64,000 nt of DNA from Pseudopyrenochaeta lycopersici (Eukaryota; Ascomycota; Dothideomycetes; Pleosporales; Pseudopyrenochaetaceae): the NCBI GenBank assembly GCA_003313425.1, contig NHZP01000066.1, positions 124,001 through 188,000 of the forward strand, in the 5' to 3' direction. The notes below the pieces were generated by a model. That model worked only from the letters and a program-made list of their open reading frames with translations. It did no database searches and was not told the DNA's origin. The translations under genes were made by a program, and so were the position numbers. Of the stretch, positions 45,701 to 55,517 are shown in pieces; within the stretch, counting starts at the first letter, position 1, and every line of letters begins with the position of its first letter.

Positions 45701-46652
45701 GGTATCGCATCAGCTCAAATTCACCGTCTAGCGGAACAAAAGATATGATCCTATCTGCGTCGAATTTACCAAGCTTGACGCATTGATGGAATTGGCAGTC
45801 TTCGAGAGTGACGCTGCCCGCTGCTGCTCTTGTTGCTTTTGCGCCTGCCTTATTCCCTGACGGCTGTTGCAGATGGTCTTCGCCGAATTAGCTGATCAAC
45901 TTGGTAGTAAGATACCAGTAGCAAATGAAGACATAGCCCGCTGTGGCTGGGTTTAGTAGCCTAACCAATTCGAGATAACATTTGCCCTGCAGATCAAGTC
46001 AAGCTCCGAGATGCTCTCGCCTCGATGTTCCGCTACCCTACAGAGCTTGGCAAGAGCTTTGCCGTATCCGCTCTAGATCCGAGTACAGCGCCCGTCGTTG
46101 TGGCACTAATGTGCCGTAACAACGACTGAGAGTTGTGCCTCTCAGCTTTGGGCAACGGTGCCCTGCTGCTGTTTCTGCCCACTTCGTTCAGTGCAACAGT
46201 GCGCGCCGCGGAGTTTCTCACAGTAATCCACGCTTTCCATGATACTTTCCTAAGTTGGCAGCCGAGGGATTGGGATGGAGCGATTTGGAGGAACACAGGC
46301 TGCATCAGACTGCACTTCAGCTTCCAGCAATGGCTCAACGACTCGCAGAGCCGGCTGCAGTGGATCAATGGTTCGAAGTATCCCTCCTGTGAGACATCAA
46401 TGCGCAACTCTGCTTCCGATAGAGCGCCATCTTCTGTAATGCTTCGACCCAATCCGCACTCGCACGTTGATGAAAGCAAGTCAAGACATGCGGTGTGCGG
46501 TGTAGAGCCCCCTGGCGAAGCACCTGCACCTTGCTCGCACCTTTGGCCATCCTGTTCGACGGTCTGGATGGTCCTGAGTTAGTTGAGCAGGCACTAGCAT
46601 CACTATATGGGCGCGTCTTTGAATGCTCCACGGGTGAGTATACATGTTCGAT
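45701..46652. other. No gene recognised
   Basis: ORFs of up to 149 codons overlap antisense ORFs of similar length at 46033-46631; neither shows a motif, so none is called. Confidence 0.35.
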
Positions 46653-47650
46653 CTATTCGCCGGCCATCAAATGTATGAGCACATAATGTGAGGGCCCCGT
46701 GATGAGGACACAGTAGAATTCTTCATATGGGCCTAATGTCAGATCTACACAGTAATTGACTTTGATCCAATCTGTATCCTGGCGGCGGTATTCCTTGTAC
46801 TCCTTTCGTTTAAATAAAAAGTCGTTGAAGGCACAATCGCCACCATCCACCTCGTCGTCCTTGGTGACATCAACAAGGGGGTGAATTGCCAGCGTAGAAG
46901 CTCTCTCCCCCGAAATTTCTAAATATGAACTGTTCAGGTATCTTCCTCTTACGGTGCGGCAGTCGCAAGCGTTGTACTGGAGGATCCAGATTAACAAGAA
47001 TATAGGGCGAAGGTCTTCAAATTCAGTGATTGGACCGCCGATCCCACGAATATCCTGTGCCTTTAGCGTCCTGATCTTTTTCCTTGGATCCTTCCAGTAG
47101 CAGTACTTGGTTTGTAGTCCTTGTTTATCTTTAGAGAACAAGTAACGGAAATCATTGCCAAGGAGCTCAGGCACATCGAATCTGCCTACTATGAGAGCCA
47201 GCTGCTCTAGCTGGGTCTCTTTTAGGCCAGAGTAAGTTCCACGTAAGCTTGAGCGAAGGAGATCGCCCTTATATTGAAGGTCAGCAACAGGGTCGAAAGG
47301 CAGGAAGCACTAAGCGAGGTTGTGCTAAACTCTTCTTAGGACCACTCCAGGCCAGCCCCAACCAAGAACGATATTTGCGTACCCGGCGCTAGCACTCTCA
47401 AACCACTGTTCTGTACTGAAGACGGCGTTCCACACTTTGTCGAACGCTGTGGTTTTGAACCTAAAAGCTCTAGCAACGCAGGGGATTTCGAAGGACGACA
47501 CGATATATCCTCCTCGCTGCAGATCTCAACGATGATTTCAACGCCATTCTCTAGGACAAGAGTCTCACGGTCGGTACCTGTTACGGCTGTCACCAAATAG
47601 CCAACGCTTCCGACGGCCTGTATCGGCACTCCATTGACTTTGTGATACTA
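46653..47650 (-). pseudogene. Decayed gene of unknown function
   Basis: A minus-strand coding-like sequence runs from about 47650 to the stop at 46653. It begins near KVNGVPIQAVGSVGYLVTAV, changes frame near 47435 to FDKVWNAVFSTEQWFESA, and then reads on in one frame through two TAG codons (near 47330 and 47315, within RRV-stop-HNLA-stop-CFLPFD) to LFSKDKQGLQTKYCYW, DFLFKRKEYKEYRRQDTDW and EEFYCVLITG. Both TAGs fit CAG to TAG. A further ATG-less ORF alone (46653-47174) would be 173 codons. I do not recognise the family. Confidence 0.5.
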
Positions 47651-49004
47651 TCAGCTGTAGATGTTGAAACGCTTGCGAACGCCTCACCCCGAAGATCTCT
47701 TTCTATGCTAAGATATCTTATTGTACAAATCATTGAACTTAATTGGCTGCGACTTTCCTTGTGCAAAAATCAACGCATCCCAACCGCAACCCGAGGTCGA
47801 AGTGAATCTGCAGGGTGTCCAATGCCCAACCCTCAGAGCGCCTGCAAATATTAATAGTAACCGGAACATTCGATTTTCTTATCAACAGCCCATGGTGTTG
47901 CGATAATGCGTGCGGCATTTGTGGTATGCATATCAGCTTCAAGTGACATTCGAATAAAAGAGGCTGAATCAACATGTGCTTGTTGTCCGTGCCAATGTAA
48001 GGTCCCATACCGCTGGGATTGTGTGGCACTATTATGTCGGCTTAGGGGCAAGTTACCAGTGTGACAAGTTTCCAAGTCGTGCACACTGGATTTTCCCAGA
48101 CATCCCAGAGCCTATGCACGCAACCGGTAACCAAAGACTCACTCTGAGCAATCTCCAAGACTCTTGTGCCTGCTGCGACTCAGAGTCGCTGCCAAATCAA
48201 TCGCGGTCTGCACTCAGCTAATCGAGTTCGGCAACAGGCCGACCTCTGGGGGAAGTGGATAGCCGATCCGTTCCGCTAGCTCGCATGCAAAGCAAACAGC
48301 GTTCGCGCTGCTTGATGCAAAACAAATCTGCGGCAGCAGCACACGCAGAGCGAAGGCAGCATTCCTCCATGCAGCAATCATCAGACCCAAGCCTGCAAGC
48401 TGCGTCGCAACCATCCCCAGCCTGTGGCTGGATGAGCGTTCGGAACCAGCGTGATCCAACTTGACGGGTCTGCCCAAGCTCCTGGATGCCCCGTTGTTGG
48501 CCAACTGATTGCCAGCCATAGCCCGCTAGCCCTCTACTGCAGACGCACTTCTGTGAGATATGCATCGTGTTGTGCAGCCAGGTGTGGATGGAGCAGAGAT
48601 CTCACAGAGCTTCCATAATGCAGGGTCTGGCAGAAGTCCCCTCTCAAGCCGTGGCAGAGCTCCCCGATCGCATTTCATCCAAGCTTCTCGTATAAGCAGG
48701 GCATGCCTAAGCCACCATCTCGGAGAGTTGAGTCCGTACGTTATATACAAAGTTAAGCAAACCCGTTAGTGGACCGATCAGATGGGAGGAGACCGTTTGT
48801 GCGCTCCCACCTACAACCGAATTGGTATATAGGAGGAAAGGTGTGACGTAAAATCGCGGCGTTCAGCGTAATACCGTCATTTTGCAACACTTTCCTTTCT
48901 CCAGGGATGTATACAGAGTATCTGCTCTTATCTGGTATTGCTTTTCGTTTTTGTGATTGTTTGTTCAACGCTCCAGCTGTTCTCACTCGACCCTTAACAA
49001 CGCC
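47651..49004. other. No gene recognised; contains a dispersed repeat
   Basis: Apart from the repeat at 48166-48515 (listed) and the probable promoter of the following membrane-protein gene, I see nothing. Several short overlapping ORFs were ignored. Confidence 0.35.
48166..48515 (+). repeat. Diverged dispersed repeat, copy 1 (partner at 53290-53795)
   Basis: Shared words in the same order: GCCAAATCAA, GTCTGC, GAGTTC.GCAACAGG, GGGGAAGTGGATAGCCG, CTCGC.TGCAAAG, ATCTGC.GCAGCA, GTGATCC and TGGCCAACTGAT/TAGCCATCTGAT. The partner carries about 150 extra bases in the middle. Non-coding. Confidence 0.65.
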
Positions 49005-50012
49005 ATGGCGGGGGAGTCAGGGCCCGTGCTATTATCATTGCCGAAGGCTATGACGATAGCTGGCTTTTTTGCCATGTCCGTCTACAATTCGATCGAGATC
49101 CTCTTCTCCATTTTCCACCAGTTCAAAATCCGCAAGGGGCTCTATTTCTGGAGCATGCTTATCGCATGCATCGGCATCCCCGTCCATGCAACTGCTGTGC
49201 TGCTGCGCATGTTCGGCCTGGCGCCGAACGCGGCCATGTCTTTCATTGTTGTCCTGGGCTGGTGGGCCATGGTGACTGGCCAGGCGGTTGTGCTTTATTC
49301 GCGACTGCATCTGGTTAGCGATCGGAAGAAGATCCGCTGGGTGCTAATCATGATTGTCATCAACTTCATCGTTCTCCATCTGCCTGTCTCGGCATTGTAC
49401 CTCGCCATCAATATTCGCACCTTCGACTCACTCACCAACATCTTCTCAGTCTACGAAAAGGTCCAACTCACCGGCTTCTCCATCCAGGAGAGCATCGTTT
49501 CCGGCATTTATATCTGGGAGGCCTCCCGCACTCTCAACCCCATCCTAGAATTCAGGGGGCCAAAAGAGAGAAAAGTGATCCGACACCTGATCCTTGTCAA
49601 CGTCCTCGTTGTCGCCATGGACGCCAGTCTACTCGTCACCGAGTTCACCAACAACTTCGAAACCCAAACGACCTACAAGACTGTCGTCTACAGCATCAAA
49701 TTAAAACTTGAGTTCTACGTCTTGAACCAGCTGCTCTTTATCATTCAGTACCCAACCTGTACCTGCTCTGACTCCCTCTCGTTGATCGGACATAATGTCG
49801 ACAATTTCAACTGCCGCTTCCTGCCTCAGAGGTCCACTCCCACGTTACAGAGGGCGCAGAGAAGCGATGCCACGGCTTCGTCTCAGTTTAGGTTGGAGAA
49901 CATACACAGCGCACCGAACGGCAACGACAGGCTGCCTTTGAATTCCAACCTGGTTGGCCATACTCAGCGCCCTAATTCGTCGAATCCGAAACATGAAATA
50001 GGGGCCCGTTGA
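49005..50012 (+). CDS. DUF7703-like multi-pass membrane protein, 335 aa
   Basis: Integral membrane protein of unknown role, of the fungal family known as DUF7703 (my recognition from order of motifs). About seven hydrophobic segments between residues 10 and 255 carry the landmarks SVYNSIEILFSIFHQFKIRKGLYFWSML split by loops, VTGQAVVLYSRLHLV, IMIVINFIVLHLP, QLTGFSIQESIVSGIYIWEA and the polar C-terminal tail rich in Ser/Asn/Arg (about 265-335). The start at 49005 is chosen over the in-frame ATG at 48957 because GCCATGG is a better context and the first 16 residues look like leader. No introns, no disruption; single gene with no evident partner. Confidence 0.65.
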   Translation: MAGESGPVLLSLPKAMTIAGFFAMSVYNSIEILFSIFHQFKIRKGLYFWSMLIACIGIPVHATAVLLRMFGLAPNAAMSFIVVLGWWAMVTGQAVVLYSRLHLVSDRKKIRWVLIMIVINFIVLHLPVSALYLAINIRTFDSLTNIFSVYEKVQLTGFSIQESIVSGIYIWEASRTLNPILEFRGPKERKVIRHLILVNVLVVAMDASLLVTEFTNNFETQTTYKTVVYSIKLKLEFYVLNQLLFIIQYPTCTCSDSLSLIGHNVDNFNCRFLPQRSTPTLQRAQRSDATASSQFRLENIHSAPNGNDRLPLNSNLVGHTQRPNSSNPKHEIGAR

Positions 50013-51569
50013 GGTTCTACGAGGCTGCGTTTGTAAACTCCCGTCAAGGCTTGTGAGCCAGTGTCACGAAAAGATCGACATCGCCCTCGTCAAGCTCATC
50101 AACCTCTTACAGTTACTGTAGCAAACATGCGCATCAACTCCCTAAGCCGGTTTCGATTAGTCCATGTGAGCGTGGCACAGCTGCCTCCAAGGAGCGCTTC
50201 TCGGAGTTTCAACGCATCATTATTAGTGGCTCATATGTATCGATGAAGCAAAAATAAGCTAGATACCCAAACGTAAGAAAACAACAAAGGAGTGTCGGCA
50301 CAATCCCATCACCCGTACATAGCTTCATCCTTCCCAGTGTCTGCTCATCCAAAATAACAATATACGAAAAACCACTTACATCCTGCTCACCAACTCGACT
50401 GTTCCAGAATTGCATGATCGCCGAACTCATCCAGAAATGCTGCACTTTCTTCATGTTACAATCATCTCAGAGAAGGCACTATGTCCCTATAAGCTCGGTG
50501 GCAGTGACGCTTCTACTCCTTGATATATGTGATGGCATTTGTGTCTGCCCAATAAGCATGAGGCGTCTGGCATCGCTCGGCCCGTGCTCCCCTCGAGAAA
50601 TTCTGCCATCACCGAATTCCGATTCTTGAATCATGACCCACTGTGTCAACACTCCCAATTCATTAGCTTCAGCAAGTTTTCCGCTTTCCCATGGCTTACT
50701 TCTATCAGCTTACACAAATACTTAACCTATATTTAACTGAGTCTGCTGTAGGTATGCCAACTGCTTCTCAAGCCAGGACAAGCCATATGGGTACCCTTTC
50801 CTTCCTTTCTTTCGAAGGTTTTGGAAGGTCTTAATAGGGCCTATCACCACTGTGATAGATGTTCGATGGATTTCCCGGCGATGGTCGCCATCGAGTGGGA
50901 GTGTCGGATATCACGGTGGCTGAAGCATACATGTAGCAGGCGTTGGGCATGCGTACATATATATGAGGCATTCCGCCTGCATCTACAATTAACAATGAAT
51001 ACAATCACTTGCTTCAACAGAAACATTGTAAGTTAGATAATATGAGGTGCGCGGGCTACCTATTGCATTGAAGCCAAAGTACCTGTTGAAGCAAGTGATT
51101 GTATTCATTGTCGTTATTCCTACAGGCATGGAGCTTCACTCTTATATGAACACCCACGGCCCCTGTCACATATTGCTGTTTCAGTCACTGTGATGTTTGA
51201 CACTCCCATTCGATGATGATTCCGTCCGAAGCCCCATCGACCCTTCATCACAGTGTATAGGCCCCGTCGAAACCTTCAAAAAACCCTATGTCGGGAAAAG
51301 GAGGAAAGGGTGACGGCTTATTTATTATGCATAAGTCCATAACCCTTACTCAATCCCTAAGCGCATGCGAAGGCAAGACGAGCCGCCAACAATAACTTAT
51401 CACTTATCTATGGAGAAGGAGAAGCATACGCAACTCTACGGCTAAGAAAGGAGATAAAGAAGCGGCAGGAAGGGCGGGGAACAGAAAGTCTGCGTGACTT
51501 GTCCGGTGCGTCTCAATTCCGGTAACGCAACATTCTTCTCTACGAGCTACATACAGCTAACGATGTATA
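50013..51569. other. No gene recognised; contains a perfect hairpin
   Basis: Short ORFs only. The inverted repeat at 50992-51111 is listed separately. The last 200 bp are the former promoter and leader of the truncated NLR-type gene that follows. Confidence 0.4.
50992..51111. repeat. Perfect 29-bp inverted repeat with 62-base loop
   Basis: 50992-51020 (ACAATGAATACAATCACTTG...) is the exact reverse complement of 51083-51111. A transcript would form a 29-bp uninterrupted stem. Origin unknown: a small fold-back element, a micro-RNA-like precursor or a MITE remnant. Confidence 0.9.
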
Positions 51570-51704
51570 ATGCCCTCACCGTTACCATTTCCAAAAAACG
51601 AACGCTTCATTGGACGAGAAGACAAGCTCCGATCTCTTGAACAATACCTCCTCTTCCCTAGCACCCACCGACGCATGACAATATATGGACCAGGAGGTTG
51701 CGGG
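51570..51704 (+). pseudogene. N-terminal stub of a P-loop (NB-ARC/AAA-type) NLR gene
   Basis: ATG then FPKNERFIGREDKLRSLEQYL, a linker and RRMTIYGPGGCG, the start of a Walker A loop with the catalytic Lys missing: the sequence changes abruptly after GGCG. FIGRE plus IYGxGGCGKT is typical of fungal NB-ARC/TPR proteins. Directly downstream lies unrelated DNA with an inverted AAAACCC/GGGTTTT pair and then hAT debris, so an insertion or deletion cut the gene inside its ATP-binding motif. Confidence 0.6.
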
Positions 51705-51832
51705 AACGTTTGGTGCGCATTTCAAAACCCGACAAACAGCGAGAACTCGGGTTTTGGAAAACCAATCACACTTTCAATCCTATTAGTCCACGAGCTTAAC
51801 ATTGAATTGGGTGGTTTCATAACGCACAATCG

Positions 51833-52217
51833 GTGGTGAAGCAGCTCTGGCAGACAGAGTACAAGGGAAGGTACCCTGTTGAGATGCTACCACCACCGAT
51901 CAGGAAGGAGACAGGTCCTGACCCAGCATTTGATCGCCAGTGGGAACACAAGCGCATTCGAATAGACGCTCCGGTCTCTACAACTGATTTGTATGATCGG
52001 TATATATCTACCGACCGGCTTCATGACGACGAGGCAGGTTGCGATGAGGCGATTGCGTACTGGCTATCTCGCTCGCTTCGCTGTAGACATGTTTGCGATT
52101 TCGCCTAGGTCAGATGAATGTGAACGTCTTTTCAGTAGCGCGAAGCTTACTATAGTTGACCGTCGTGGTAGGCTGAAGGCAGATATTATAGAGACGTGTG
52201 AGTGTCTCCAAGCCTGA
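51833..52217 (+). pseudogene. hAT transposase C-terminal fragment (e)
   Basis: Reads LWQTEYKGRYPVEMLPPPIR, DDEAGCDEAIAYWL, then after a frame change VDMFAISPRSDECERLFSSAKL, a diverged hAT dimerisation signature, ending near 52217. Located just behind the NLR stub it may have interrupted. Confidence 0.65.
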
Positions 52218-52694
52218 TATGAAAGGCCCCAATGTGAAGATAACAGCAACAGCGACAAAGGGTTGAAGTTTGGTGGGGTGCGCCGCTCACTTACCATGCA
52301 CGTTATTTATCCCTCACGAACATGAACGACCCAAAGTCCTTATAACCCTCGGAGGTCAAACTGAAGCACATCTCTACAACCGTGAAGATGGCGGTGTTTA
52401 GTGTAAGGAGCTGTTAGTTGTTTGACTGTATGATAGCTGTATCATTTGAACATGTCGAGCCTTTCCACCTTCGTATGCGCTTGCAACGACGGCGTCCCGC
52501 CAGTGACGCTCAACCCACTTGCCGAAGTGCAGGCTTCGATTTCTAGTCCTGGGCTTACAGAGACATCCGGGATGCGTTGGACGAAGACGCTGCTGCGAAG
52601 CCTATCGGTACGACTGTCTATAAGCTCCGGACGCCGGGAATGAGAACTGGCTCACCTACCCGGCATTAGTTTGGCTTACCGTGGTGGCTCCCGA

Positions 52695-52898
52695 GTTGAA
52701 AAGCATTAAAGCGCTGTGTGCGGCATAACCCTCCCGTTCGCGGCCAGCGGCTTGCGGCCTTGATTAGATAAGCAAGCCCCTCTGGATGCCAAGCGTTGCC
52801 TCTAATGCAAGTTGTCACACAGCAAGTCTCCCGAATTTATCGTTGCGGCAAAGTCGTGGCGCACTCTATCCCATGCTCATTGGTTGACTCGCAAGCCT
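52695..52898 (+). repeat. Diverged dispersed repeat, copy 2 (partner of 1819-2057)
   Basis: Same order of conserved blocks as copy 1, for example GGCATAACC, GCCTCTAATGC, CCATGCTCATTGGTTGACTC. No coding. Confidence 0.65.
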
Positions 52899-53078
52899 AA
52901 CTACCGATGCGATTGAGATGTGGTTGAGGCTACGACGAGCGCAAGCAAATATGCTTCAATTGGGAGCAGAGGGCAAAAAATAAAGTTTTTGGTCTGACTA
53001 ATGCTGAAGATTGGGGGGATCCAGACAGTTGGTCGACTTCTTAGACGACCTCTTCATCGATACACGCTCTGCAATACT

Positions 53079-53209
53079 CAGGCGAACGGCGCACCTCACC
53101 AAATTTGCACAATGTGTAAACTTCTATTAAGTATTTAAGCTTAACAATGTTCTTCTAATTAAATTCAGACTAGACAGTTGCAAGATTGGTGGGGTGCGCC
53201 GCTCGCTTG
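53079..53209. repeat. Possible short MITE with imperfect terminal inverted repeats
   Basis: GCGAACGGCGCACCTCACC at 53082 pairs with GGTGGGGTGCGCCGCTCGC ending at 53206 (about 24 of 28 positions over the longer arms). The interior is AT-rich and non-coding. The right arm and its flank recur at 52272-52310, so the exact end is unclear. No target duplication seen. Confidence 0.45.
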
Positions 53210-53289
53210 CCATGTACGTTATCACATCCTGTAAACTCTGTGGCATCCTACTTGAATCGCTGTAGCTGGGCATCTCCAAAGACGATCTG

Positions 53290-53795
53290 CGGCTGAGAGT
53301 CATTGCCAAATCAAACGCAGTCTGCGCTAGCCACTCAGTCTATTGAGTTCAGCAACAGGACGACTGGAATGTGCTGGGGCTAGCGATGTTGCGCTCTCTA
53401 CAAGATAGTTCCGCTCAGAGAATGTGAATAAATGCGGGATGTTCTGCATGTGAATCCAAAGTCTGCCATTGGCAATTCTGCTTGGGGATCACCCGCGGCC
53501 ATTGAGCGGCGCGTACAGGATCAGCCTGCAGAAACTACGGATCCACGGTATGCGCTTCGCGGTCGTAGCCGGACGCGAGAATGCGGAGAACGAGCGGCTC
53601 GGGGAAGTGGATAGCCGCCCGCCGGCTCGCGTGCAAAGTAAACAACTTTGGCACTGCTGACGCACATCAGATCTGCAGCAGCACGCCCAGAGCTAAGACA
53701 GCATCCCCCCGTGCCATCTCCAGGCTTGGGCTGGACGGACGTGATCCTACCTGGCGCGGGCTCCTGCATGCCGTAGTTAGCCATCTGATCAGCGC
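53290..53795 (+). repeat. Diverged dispersed repeat, copy 2 (partner of 48166-48515)
   Basis: Same conserved blocks as copy 1, with about 150 additional bases (roughly 53370-53590) not present there. No coding. Confidence 0.65.
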
Positions 53796-53988
53796 CATCG
53801 ACTTTTGACGGCCGGACGATCTGACAGGTTCCTTGGCCATGTTACACGCTGGGCTATACCCAATCGGGCGGACTCCCGCTCCACGCTAACGCGTCACAGA
53901 AGTCGCGCATTCCAGGTATTATGGCAAGAGACAGACGGTCGCACACTTTGGACGCAAAACAACGTCTCACGAGGCTTATGCGACACCT

Positions 53989-54544
53989 AAAAGCAGCCTG
54001 AAACTCACGAACTCATGTTTTAAACGAGCGACTTCAAAATCACGATCTGGTCATTGTATGTCGCAAGGATCTCCCAGTCGCTGACTGTTGTTGCTACTTC
54101 TGCCTGAGCAGAAGATATGCTCGGCTCCGAAGAATGCACGCTCTAGCCGAATAGGCCGCCTCTTGCAACGTGCATCACGCCATCACGTTCAGACGTGTTC
54201 GAGCCTGCCAATCGCGCAACGTCTTCTTACAAACGAAGCTCGCGATGGGCGTCTGATCCTCTTTGAAGTTGTAATACCGTAAAAACTCGCCATCTTCGAT
54301 AACCGCTAGCAGGGGGAAGCCCCACTTGCTGTGGAGCAGTAGTAAACGTGCAAATAATAACCCCTGAGCTTCCGCATGACTAACCGCTTGCAACATGATA
54401 GCATGGAATGTCCCCATAAATTCAACTCATTTCACTGGATAAATGCAATCTAAGGTTATCTGAGTAGCAGAGGTCCCTGCTAGCGGTTGTCGAAGATGGC
54501 GAGTTTTACGGTAGTGGTCGCCTTTGCACAGTGGTTGTGTTGCA
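53989..54544 (+). repeat. Dispersed repeat, copy 2, carrying a MITE insertion
   Basis: Direct counterpart of 41878-42223, with a 21-bp deletion near 54170 and the MITE at 54277-54511 inserted at a TA. Beyond 54544 a different repeat begins, so the two were joined before or after duplication. Confidence 0.88.
54277..54511. mobile_element. 235-bp MITE of Tc1/mariner or pogo type
   Basis: Terminal inverted repeats of about 37 bp (CCGTAAAAACTCGCCATCTT at the left tip), almost perfect, flanked by TA on both sides (54275-54276 and 54512-54513). The paralogous site at 42186-42200 has a single TA and no insertion, which proves the boundaries. No coding capacity; its autonomous partner is not in this window. 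Confidence 0.95.
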
Positions 54545-54743
54545 CGCCATTGGCCAAGGGCAGTAGTTCGCTTAGCAGTCCACGTGATGTCTTCATAAAA
54601 GACTTAGAGACTTGTGCCATCTCTTAAAAAAGAAACAGACGACACACATTGTCGTACACACAAATACAATCACAAAAACGATCTTAACTTTGTGCCTCAT
54701 ATCCCAATCATTTTCACTGTTCAGTTAACACCTTCAGTGCGAC
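54543..54743 (-). repeat. Dispersed repeat, inverted copy of 35404-35582
   Basis: Reverse complement of 35404-35582 with 27 extra bases at about 54624-54650. No ORF. Confidence 0.88.
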
Positions 54744-55517
54744 AGTAGCACTCAACCGACTAGATGTGATGGACACCTCGGACAATAATGAAGACAATAC
54801 CTATCATGTCGATAGTCTCCTCTCCTCATCGTGCCGGAGAGCCTGTAAATCCAACAAGCACAACACCAGGACTGGATCTTAACTAAGCCCATATGGGCAG
54901 TGTCAACTTCGATCATTGTCGCAGAAACTTGCAAGCTATGTTTCGCAGTGCCATCTACCTTTTTTGTCAAGCAAATTATGAAGAAACCGGAGCGAGAAGG
55001 AACAAGCAGGCTGAGGATCGGTCGTCAGGGAGCCGGTCAGGCCGGCGGAAGGCAGTTGCGCACACATCAGAGGAGCTGCGCGTATGTAGCTTGGGCTGGG
55101 GCTGGGAGCTGATGGAAGTGGAGTGGCCAGTCGCAGGCGTTGGACTGCACAAGGTCTGGCGGGCCGGCACGTAGTTTCCATCTACAACATTCGTGCCCTG
55201 ATGCTTCTAACTAAAACTGATGGAGGCGGCAGGATGTGAGGCACCTAATATCCCACCGAAAAGTTGGAGCCCTTGACAGTGTCGCGGGCTGAGCCTAATG
55301 TCTTTTGCTATGTTCTTGGCTTGGCGAGGAAGCTAGGGCAGACCTGAAGCAGGGGTAAACGCGGCTGAGAACGTGCGCCAGGTTGTCATCCCGCTGGCGG
55401 CATGCACAGAACGGCCAGCAATACATTCTATTTGTGCCACGCTTTTCAGGTTCAACACATGTGAACATTGCCAATGCTTCTTAAACTCTACGCCACAGTA
55501 ACCTACTTATCGTAGCT
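54744..55517. other. Upstream region of the NLR gene, no gene recognised
   Basis: Overlapping ORFs near 54900-55180 on both strands show no motifs. The last few hundred bases are probably the NLR promoter. Confidence 0.4.

Larger units (their letters stand above)
52218..53988. other. Repeat debris without genes
   Basis: Contains the dispersed repeats listed separately and a word GGTGGGGTGCGCCGCTC at about 52273 and 53190, with an inverted form at 53082. No gene recognised. Confidence 0.45.

Noticed and set aside
45900..46640. Overlapping ORFs of about 149 codons on both strands
   Set aside because: Neither strand shows motifs, splice pattern or a homologous relic elsewhere in the window.
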